A stretch of 20,793 nucleotides of DNA from CAZVCJ01 sp964625745 (GTDB lineage: Bacteria > Chloroflexota > Anaerolineae > VGOG01), in the NCBI GenBank assembly GCA_964625745.1, contig CAZVCJ010000064.1, positions 1-20,793 of the forward strand. The letters are read 5' to 3'. Below are positions 7,215-12,293 of this stretch, in pieces (within the stretch, counting starts at the first letter, position 1; each line of letters opens with the position of its first letter). The notes below the pieces were generated by a model. It saw only the letters and a program-made list of their open reading frames with translations. It was not told the DNA's origin and searched no databases. The position numbers were made by a program, and so were the translations under genes.

Positions 7215-7232
7215 CCTGTGAAATCGTGTCAA
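7204..7232 (-). promoter_or_regulatory. Consensus sigma-70 promoter of the toxin-antitoxin pair
   Basis: On the minus strand TTGACA (7232-7227) and TATAAT (7209-7204) match the full consensus with a 17-bp spacer. The -35 box begins only 15 bp after the thiP stop codon, and transcription would continue into the transporter ATPase gene. Confidence 0.85.
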
Positions 7233-7246
7233 TTCTTTTTCCCCCG

Positions 7247-8983
7247 TTAAAACTCACCGATCTCCCCGTACCTGAACCGCTCGATGGCCAGAAAGCCGGC
7301 CGCGCAGACGATCATCAGCAGGGTGCTCATGGCCAGGGCCTGGCCGTAGTTGATGGCCCCCGGCTGGCCCAGGAAGCGATAGATGACCACCGGCATGGTT
7401 GGCATCTGTGGACGGGCTACGAACACCGTCGCTCCGAACTCGCCCAGACTGACGGTGAAGGCGAACACCGCCCCCACCAGCAGCGCCCGTCCCACGATGG
7501 GCAGGTCCACCTCCCGCCACACCCGCCAGGACGAGGCTCCCAGCACTCGCGCCGCCTCCCGCAGGTGGGGATGGATGCCTCGGATGACAGGCAACAGCGA
7601 GCGCACAACGAAGGGGAGGGCTACCAGGGTGTGGGCCAGTGGGACCAGCGCCGGCGAGGTGCGCAAGTTCAGCGGCGGCTTGGCCAGGGCAATGATGTAG
7701 CCGAAGCCCAGCGTGACGGCCGAAGTGCCCAGCGGCAGCATAAACACGGGATCGAGTAGTCGGCCCAACCGACCCTGCTGGCGAGCCAGCAGCCAGGCAC
7801 TGATCAGCCCCAGCGTCAAGGCCAGCCCCACCGTCGCTCCGGCGAAGAGCAGCGAATTGCGCACTGCCAGGAGGGGCGGCACGAAGAAGATGGAGCTCTG
7901 CCGGTTGACGCTCAGCTCCCGGTAGTAGGCCAGGCTGTAGCCCGACTGTCCGGCCGAGAGGGAGCGTTCGGCCAGGGAGAGCAGTGGCACCACCAGCAGC
8001 AGGATCATGACCGCCACGTTGATTCCCACCAGCCAGCGCTCGCGCCGGGTACGAGGTTGGCGGGCGGTGATCCGGCGAGGGCGCAATTGCAGCGGCACGG
8101 TGATGCGCTGTTGCAGGCGGGTGTAAGTCACCATCAGTGCAAAAGTGCAGCCAATCTGGAGCAGCGACAGGGCCGCCGCCACCGGCAGGTTGAACAGATT
8201 GACTGCCTGGCGGTAGATCTCCACCTCCAGCGTGGCGTAGCGGGGGCCGCCCAGGATCAGGATCACCCCGAAGCTGGTGAAATCGAACAGGAAGACCAGC
8301 AGCGAGGCGGCGGTCAGCGCGGGACGCAGCAGTGGCAAGGTCACTTCCCGGAAGGCTCGCCAGGGCGAAGCGCCCAGCATCCGCGCCGCGGCCTCCAGTT
8401 GGGGGTTCAGGTTGGCCCAGAAGCCGCCCACCATCCGCAGGATGATGGTGTAATTGTAGAACACGTGGGCCAGCAGGATGATGCTCAGGCTGTGCATCAG
8501 ATTGATGGGCGGGCGGTCGAGGCCCAGGACGGCCATGAGGATCTGGTTGACCCAGCCCTTAGGCCCCAGCAGCGAGGTGAAAGCTGCCGCCACCACGATG
8601 GTCGGCAGAACGAAGGGGATGGTCGTCAACGCCTGCAGCAGCGACTTGCCCCGGAACTGGTAGCGGGCGAAAACGTAGGCCGCTGGCAGGGAGGCCAGCA
8701 GGGTCAACAGGGTCGAAAGAGCCGCCTGCCAGGTGGTGAACCACAGTGTCTTGGTGTAGTATGGCCTGCTCACCAGTTCTCGCAGCGGCGTCAGCGTGAG
8801 TTGTCCCCCGGGGGCCAGGCTCAGTCTCAAGATGGAAAAGAGAGGATAGAAGTAGAAAAGGGCCAGGAAACTCAGCGGGATCAAGTAGAAGGAGACACGG
8901 GGAAGGGGAGACACGGAGACGCGGAGAGCTCTCCGCGTCTCCGTACTTCCGTATTTCCGTGTTTCTACGTGTTTCGGCGTCAT
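7247..8983 (-). CDS. thiP: Thiamine ABC transporter permease
   Basis: A 578-residue double permease with two homologous halves, as in ThiP and other fused Fe/thiamine-type permeases. Each half ends in an EAA loop that contacts the ATPase: EAAARMLGASPWRAFREV (about 198-215) and EAARVLGASSWRVWREV (about 475-492). About twelve membrane segments are visible. ATG 8983 shares the A of the thiB stop (TGATG), indicating translational coupling; an ATG/alternative start 36 bp upstream inside thiB is less likely. Oddly, residues about 4-30 are encoded by octamer repeats and a 32-bp perfect palindrome (8893-8974), so the cytoplasmic N-terminus appears repeat-derived. Substrate assignment rests on the ThiB partner and TPP control. 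Confidence 0.9.
   Translation of the reverse strand: MTPKHVETRKYGSTETRRALRVSVSPLPRVSFYLIPLSFLALFYFYPLFSILRLSLAPGGQLTLTPLRELVSRPYYTKTLWFTTWQAALSTLLTLLASLPAAYVFARYQFRGKSLLQALTTIPFVLPTIVVAAAFTSLLGPKGWVNQILMAVLGLDRPPINLMHSLSIILLAHVFYNYTIILRMVGGFWANLNPQLEAAARMLGASPWRAFREVTLPLLRPALTAASLLVFLFDFTSFGVILILGGPRYATLEVEIYRQAVNLFNLPVAAALSLLQIGCTFALMVTYTRLQQRITVPLQLRPRRITARQPRTRRERWLVGINVAVMILLLVVPLLSLAERSLSAGQSGYSLAYYRELSVNRQSSIFFVPPLLAVRNSLLFAGATVGLALTLGLISAWLLARQQGRLGRLLDPVFMLPLGTSAVTLGFGYIIALAKPPLNLRTSPALVPLAHTLVALPFVVRSLLPVIRGIHPHLREAARVLGASSWRVWREVDLPIVGRALLVGAVFAFTVSLGEFGATVFVARPQMPTMPVVIYRFLGQPGAINYGQALAMSTLLMIVCAAGFLAIERFRYGEIGEF
8893..8974. repeat. Octanucleotide repeats with a 32-bp perfect palindrome in the thiP start
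   Basis: On the plus strand four 8-nt units (CCGCGTCT, CCGTACTT, CCGTATTT, CCGTGTTT) occupy 8933-8964, with degenerate copies on either side. Positions 8913-8944 form a perfect 32-bp palindrome whose half begins ACGGAGACGCGG. The block encodes thiP residues about 4-30 and includes no stop in that frame. Confidence 0.75.
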
Positions 8984-10044
8984 CAGTGCAACACCGTCTC
9001 CGTCCAGGCTTCGATCCATTTCTCTCGGTTCTGGTCAATGGCCTCTGGGCTGACCTGGGCCGGCTTGGACGGCGCCTCAGCGAACTGGAAGACCTCCGGC
9101 AGCTCGGCCTGGGGGTTGGCCGGGAAGACCCACATATGCAGCGGGACGTCGGCCTGGAAGGTCGGGCTGAGCATGAAGTCTATCCACTTTTCGGCCAAGT
9201 CGCGGTTGGCGCCGCCTTTCAGGATGCCCACGAACTCGATCTGGCGGAAGCAAGCCCCATCGCCCAGCACGTTGCCGGTGGGTGGCTCGGTGTACGCGCC
9301 CTCGCTGAAGTAGACCTCGGCGGCCGGGCTGGTGGCGTAGCTGACCACGATGGGGCGATCACCATCCCACCACGAAGCCTGGCCGTAGTAAGCATCCTCC
9401 CAGCCGGCTGTGACCAGCACGTCGTTGGCGCGCAATTTGGCCCAGAAGTCGCGGTAGCCATCCTCGCCAAAGTGGCCCACGGTGGCCATCAGGAAGGCCA
9501 GCCCCGGCGACGAGGTAGCCGGATTCTCCACCACAGTCCGCCCTTTGAACTCCGGTTTGATCAGATCCTCCAGGCTCTGAGGCGGGGTCCGTCCTTGCTC
9601 CTCGAAGTAGGACTTGTCGTAGTTCAGGCACACGTCGCCGAAGTCCACCGGGCTGAGCCGGTGTTGGGGATCGAGCTCCAGCTCATCGGGGATGTCGGCC
9701 AGGGCGGGCGAGGCGTAGGGCTCAAAGATGTCGGCTTTGATGGCCCGGCTGAAAAAGGTGTTGTCCACCCCGTAGAACACGTCGGCCAGAGGCGCGTCTT
9801 TGCTGAGGATGGCCTGGTTCAGAGCCGCGCCGGCGTCGCCCGATTTGAGGAACTTGATCGTGGCGCCTGTCTCGGCTTCGAATTGGGCAATGACCTCCTG
9901 GCTGGCGTCGAAGCTGTCGTGGGTCATCACCGTCAGGGTACGTGGACCGCTGGGGGTTGGGGTAGGAACGGGCGTCACCTTCGGCCCGCAACTGGCCGCC
10001 GCCAGCAGCACCAATGCCAGTAACACAAACGTTGTCCTTTTCAT
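8983..10044 (-). CDS. thiB: Thiamine-binding lipoprotein of ABC transporter
   Basis: The 353-residue precursor has a signal peptide ending at Cys19 (LAAASC) and a Pro/Thr-rich linker, consistent with a lipoprotein in a cell without a free periplasm. The mature part matches the ThiB/TbpA solute-binding family: LTVMTHDSF opening, ADVFYGVDNTFFSRA, ENPATSSPGLAFLMA, VTAGWEDAYY, VVSYATSPAAE, and the C-terminal WIDFMLSPTFQADVPLHMWVFPAN. The TAGWEDAYY and SYATSPA stretches align with the thiamine-contacting region of the E. coli protein. SD AAAGGAGG 5 nt before ATG 10044, which overlaps the stop of the kinase gene (ATGA). Its stop overlaps the thiP start. It delivers thiamine to ThiP. Confidence 0.93.
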   Translation of the reverse strand: MKRTTFVLLALVLLAAASCGPKVTPVPTPTPSGPRTLTVMTHDSFDASQEVIAQFEAETGATIKFLKSGDAGAALNQAILSKDAPLADVFYGVDNTFFSRAIKADIFEPYASPALADIPDELELDPQHRLSPVDFGDVCLNYDKSYFEEQGRTPPQSLEDLIKPEFKGRTVVENPATSSPGLAFLMATVGHFGEDGYRDFWAKLRANDVLVTAGWEDAYYGQASWWDGDRPIVVSYATSPAAEVYFSEGAYTEPPTGNVLGDGACFRQIEFVGILKGGANRDLAEKWIDFMLSPTFQADVPLHMWVFPANPQAELPEVFQFAEAPSKPAQVSPEAIDQNREKWIEAWTETVLH

Positions 10045-10694
10045 GTGAACCTCCTTTCGCTATGGTGTATCATCACGGCCAGTAGCAATCCCTGGCCTAT
10101 CCGAACCCGTGCCTGGGGCGCTGTGAGGGTGTTGCTAACCCCCCGGCTTGGCCCCTGGTGTAAAGTGCCGTTTTCCAGGGGATACTCCAGGCCCTTGGTG
10201 TAGATGCCTGTCACCTCCTCCGTCAGGGGCAGGAGGGAGAGGGTATCGCCCACCTGGCCCTCAAAGAGGCTCTCGCCGCTGATGAGAGAGACCTCCTGCC
10301 TGCCGCCTAGAATCTTGGCTTTGACGTAGCGCAGTTCCGGTAAAGCCAGAAGCAAGATATTAGCCAGGGTCTGATCAATGCGACCGCCCAGGGCGCCCAG
10401 GATCAGGATTTCATCAACCCCGTGCTCTATGGCGTAGTACAAAGCCAGTTCCAGGTCGGTCTCGTCTTTGCGGGCGGGGTGGACGAGAACCTGACAACCA
10501 TCAGCTTCCAACTGGGCCTGGAGGTTGCTGTCGAGAGAATCCAGGTCGCCGATGACCACCTGGGGCTGCAGGCCCAAAGCGAGAGCGTTACTGGCTCCGC
10601 CGTCGGCACAGATAACCAGATCCGTTGGAGCGACCAGACTTCGACAGAAATCGCCATCGTGAATTTGGCCGTTAGCGATGATGATGGCCCTCAT
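10041..10694 (-). CDS. thiN: Thiamine pyrophosphokinase
   Basis: This 217-residue enzyme transfers pyrophosphate from ATP to thiamine, giving TPP in the cytoplasm. Family motifs are present: CADGG (about 29-33), VIGDLDS (47-53), KDETD (76-80), LGALGGRIDQT (99-109) and the C-terminal thiamine-binding SRGVSN. Length matches bacterial ThiN-type kinases. SD GGGGAGG lies 4-5 nt before ATG 10694. It is the first gene behind the TPP riboswitch and overlaps thiB by 4 bp. Together with ThiB-ThiP this makes an import-and-activate salvage operon; no de novo thiamine genes are in the window. The symbol thiN follows Bacillus usage. Confidence 0.95.
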   Translation of the reverse strand: MRAIIIANGQIHDGDFCRSLVAPTDLVICADGGASNALALGLQPQVVIGDLDSLDSNLQAQLEADGCQVLVHPARKDETDLELALYYAIEHGVDEILILGALGGRIDQTLANILLLALPELRYVKAKILGGRQEVSLISGESLFEGQVGDTLSLLPLTEEVTGIYTKGLEYPLENGTLHQGPSRGVSNTLTAPQARVRIGQGLLLAVMIHHSERRFT

Positions 10695-10715
10695 TTATCC
10701 TCCCCTGTTGAGGTT

Positions 10716-10759
10716 AGACCTCCGAAGTCTTCAGCCGACTTTCGAGACTTCGGAAGTCT
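10716..10759. repeat. Inverted repeat in the thiamine leader
   Basis: Arms of 15 bp with one mismatch (AGACCTCCGAAGTCT at 10716-10730 and AGACTTCGGAAGTCT at 10745-10759) flank a 14-bp centre. It sits between the riboswitch terminator and the kinase SD. It has no T run, so it is probably a small palindromic repeat rather than a terminator; in RNA it would form a hairpin about 10 nt upstream of the SD. Confidence 0.7.
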
Positions 10760-10765
10760 TGTCTG

Positions 10766-10805
10766 AAAAACGCAAGGCCGCCTAACCCGGACAAGGTTGG
10801 CGGCC
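10766..10805 (-). terminator. Riboswitch-associated intrinsic terminator
   Basis: On the minus strand a stem GGCCGCC-AACC / GGTT-A-GGCGGCC with a 7-nt loop is followed by TTGCGTTTTT. It starts about 16 nt after the TPP aptamer and precedes the kinase gene by 72 bp, so TPP binding probably causes premature termination. Confidence 0.88.
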
Positions 10806-10820
10806 TCGTGAAAATCAAAT

Positions 10821-10958
10821 CGCTTCCCTCCGCTGGCATTATCCAGGTCAGGTTCAAGGGGTCGAGGCATCTGACTAATAGCCAATAGCTAATACCCGCT
10901 ATCGGCCATCTATCAGCCTGGGCCTCTTCTCAGCCTGGCTCACCAGGCTCCCCCAGCC
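10821..10958 (-). ncRNA. TPP riboswitch (THI element)
   Basis: Read on the minus strand, the aptamer shows GGCTGGGGGAGCC, the P3 hairpin CCTGG-TGAG-CCAGG (10947-10934), CTGAGA (10933-10928), ACCCC, then TGAACCTGACCTGGATAATG and CCAGCGGAGGGAAG (10836-10823). These are the diagnostic TPP-sensing elements. Between CTGAGA and ACCCC lies an enlarged optional P3a stem closed by GAGGC/GCCTC (10926-10864), stuffed with heptamer-like repeats. The promoter is immediately upstream and a terminator immediately downstream, so it acts by transcription attenuation on the kinase-thiB-thiP operon. Confidence 0.96.
10876..10917. repeat. Degenerate heptanucleotide array inside the riboswitch P3a stem
   Basis: In plus-strand register the 7-nt units are TAATAGC, CAATAGC, TAATACC, CGCTATC, GGCCATC and TATCAGC. 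They lie entirely within the variable P3a region, leaving the conserved TPP-binding parts intact. Confidence 0.55.
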
Positions 10959-10992
10959 GTTTTTCGGTTTCAGTGGACTCGATCTCCCCAAT

Positions 10993-11020
10993 ATTATACA
11001 CTGAAAAGAACTGATGTCAA
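10993..11020 (-). promoter_or_regulatory. Sigma-70 promoter of the thiamine operon
   Basis: On the minus strand TTGACA (11020-11015) and TATAAT (10998-10993) match consensus with a 16-bp spacer. Transcription would start near 10986, about 28 nt before the aptamer. Confidence 0.88.
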
Positions 11021-11064
11021 GCGCCCAAAAAACCTGGTGATCCAGGAGCATCGGATTCGTTTTG

Positions 11065-11084
11065 CCCCTCTCAAACGAGAGGGG
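11065..11084. repeat. Perfect palindrome between the divergent promoters
   Basis: CCCCTCTC-AAAC-GAGAGGGG is an 8-bp perfect stem lying between the thiamine promoter (11015-11020) and the dtxR-like promoter (11103-11131). No T run follows on either strand. It could be a protein-binding site or a chance hairpin. A second small palindrome, CCTGG-TGAT-CCAGG, lies at about 11032-11045. Confidence 0.5.
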
Positions 11085-11102
11085 ATCAAGGTGGTTTAAG
11101 AC

Positions 11103-11131
11103 TTGACATGGGTGAGGCAAAGGTGTATAAT
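11103..11131 (+). promoter_or_regulatory. Consensus promoter of the iron-regulator/feo locus
   Basis: TTGACA (11103-11108) and TATAAT (11126-11131) are 17 bp apart. The start would lie near 11138, inside the AGGTATACCT palindrome. Confidence 0.88.
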
Positions 11132-11147
11132 TAGGTATACCTTAAGA
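11131..11147. promoter_or_regulatory. Putative DtxR-family operator
   Basis: The palindrome AGGTATACCT (11133-11142), extended as TTAGGTATACCTTAA, covers the predicted transcription start of the iron-regulator gene. It resembles the TTAGG...CCTAA half-sites of DtxR/IdeR boxes, which supports metal-dependent autorepression. I infer this from position and symmetry. Confidence 0.6.
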
Positions 11148-11185
11148 TATTATCATGGTGTACCCGTTATTAAAAGGAGAAGCCG

Positions 11186-11839
11186 ATGGTCACTGAGAGC
11201 GCTGAGGAGTATCTGGAGGCGATCTACAAACTCAGGGAAGAAGGACAGCCGGTCGCTCTCTCCACCCTGGCCGGGTGCTTAAAGATCTCGCCAGTGTCGG
11301 CCAATGAGATGGTCAGGAAGCTGGTTGAGCAAAAGCTGGCCCTCTATGAACCCTACAAGGGGGTGTCGCTGACGCCGGCAGGCCAGACCCAGGCTCTGGT
11401 GGTGATTCGCCGCCATCGTTTGTGGGAGCGCTTTCTGACCGACGTGCTGGGCCTTTCCTGGGACCAGGTGCACGAGGAAGCCTGTCGGCTGGAGCACGTC
11501 GCTTCGCCCCTGGTGGAGGAACGGCTGGCCCAGCTTCTGGGCGATCCCGAAACCTGCCCTCACGGCCATCCCCTGCCGACAGCCGAGGGCGAGATGACCG
11601 TCGAGGCTGGGCGCCCCCTGGCCGAACTCATGGCCGGCCAGAGGGCGAAAGTACTGCGCGTGCCGGAGGGAGACGATGCCCTATTGCGGTATCTGGCTAC
11701 TCTGGGATTGAAACCCCAGGCCACAGTCCAGGTCGAGACAGCGGCTCCTTTCCGGGGCCCGCTGACGGTGCAGGTCGGAGAAGCGCGACATGTCCTGGGG
11801 CGAGAGCTGGCCTCGCAGATCGTGGTGCGGCCACTGTGA
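11186..11839 (+). CDS. DtxR/IdeR-family iron-dependent repressor with FeoA-like domain
   Basis: A 217-residue regulator: winged helix-turn-helix (about 1-62, SAEEYLEAIYKL start, SPVSANEMVRKL recognition helix), dimerisation/metal domain (about 63-135) and a C-terminal SH3/FeoA-like domain (about 140-217). Metal ligands match the Fe(II) type rather than the Mn type: H77, E81, H96, C100, E103, H104 correspond to DtxR H79, E83, H98, C102, E105, H106. Position 8 is Glu where DtxR has Met and MntR Asp, so the primary site is a hybrid. CPHGHPLP is also family-typical. SD AAAAGGAG 6 nt before ATG. Its promoter carries a palindromic box, suggesting autoregulation, and feoAB lie downstream. Confidence 0.92.
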   Translation: MVTESAEEYLEAIYKLREEGQPVALSTLAGCLKISPVSANEMVRKLVEQKLALYEPYKGVSLTPAGQTQALVVIRRHRLWERFLTDVLGLSWDQVHEEACRLEHVASPLVEERLAQLLGDPETCPHGHPLPTAEGEMTVEAGRPLAELMAGQRAKVLRVPEGDDALLRYLATLGLKPQATVQVETAAPFRGPLTVQVGEARHVLGRELASQIVVRPL

Positions 11840-11851
11840 CCGCTTCTTTTC

Positions 11852-11950
11852 AGAAACCAGGTTTTTTTGACTGAAGAATGTGACTTTTCGCGTCGCGAGA
11901 GCTCCAAAACAATAGTTCGCCCATTCAAGCAGGGAAAAAACCTGGTTTCT
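11852..11950. repeat. MITE-like element with 16-bp perfect terminal inverted repeats
   Basis: AGAAACCAGGTTTTTT (11852-11867) is exactly complementary to AAAAAACCTGGTTTCT (11935-11950); 67 bp lie between, with a small internal palindrome TCGCG-T-CGCGA. It fills most of the gap between the iron regulator and feoA. No transposase is encoded and no target-site duplication is obvious. As RNA it would form a long hairpin, which might also act as a weak terminator between the two genes. Confidence 0.7.
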
Positions 11951-11992
11951 CACAAAGTGTCTGGTAGCGAAGACTAAAGCAGGAGGATCTTA

Positions 11993-12241
11993 ATGAGTGA
12001 AGAGCGAATACCGCTGAGCGCCATAGCCTCTGGCGAGGTGGCGGTGGTGCGTCAGTTAGCTGGTGGGCGGGGATTCATAAGCCGCCTGGCCACGTTGGGT
12101 TTCACCCTGGGAGTTGAGGTGAACATGGTGCAGAACTTCGGCCACGGCCCGCTCATCGTCATGGTGCGGGACACCCGGGTGGCCCTGGGACGAGGTGAGG
12201 CGATGAAGGTGCTGGTGGGGAGAATGACCAATGACCAATGA
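11993..12241 (+). CDS. feoA: Ferrous iron transport protein A
   Basis: An 82-residue cytoplasmic FeoA: SH3-like fold with IPLSAIASGEVAVVRQLAGG, the family's RLATLGFTLG turn, VNMVQNFGHGPLIVMVRDTRVALGRGEAMKVLV. FeoA assists the FeoB channel. SD AGGAGG 6 nt before ATG 11993. The last five residues, MTNDQ, come from the heptamer array that bridges feoA and feoB, so the natural C-terminus has been replaced or extended by repeat sequence. It overlaps feoB by 11 bp. A separate promoter is not visible in the 153-bp gap upstream, so read-through from the regulator gene is plausible. Confidence 0.94.
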   Translation: MSEERIPLSAIASGEVAVVRQLAGGRGFISRLATLGFTLGVEVNMVQNFGHGPLIVMVRDTRVALGRGEAMKVLVGRMTNDQ

Positions 12242-12293
12242 CCAAATCCCAAATCCCAAATCTCAAATCCGAAACCCGAAACCCGAAACCCGC
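12224..12293. repeat. Ten-unit heptanucleotide array across the feoA-feoB junction
   Basis: Three ATGACCA units (12224, 12231, 12238) are followed in the same 7-nt register by AATCCCA twice, AATCTCA, AATCCGA, AACCCGA twice and AACCCGC. Because 7 is not a multiple of 3, the three ATGs fall in three different frames. The array encodes the end of FeoA and FeoB residues 1-21, which show a matching 7-residue peptide period (IPNPKSQ, IRNPKPE). Confidence 0.9.

Noticed and set aside
8057..9313. 418-codon plus-strand open frame opposite thiP/thiB
   Set aside because: It is the antisense of two well-supported genes, has Gln/Arg/Gly/His-rich low-complexity translation, and no SD. GC-rich codon bias explains it.
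12224..12293. CRISPR array
   Set aside because: Units are contiguous 7-mers with no spacers.
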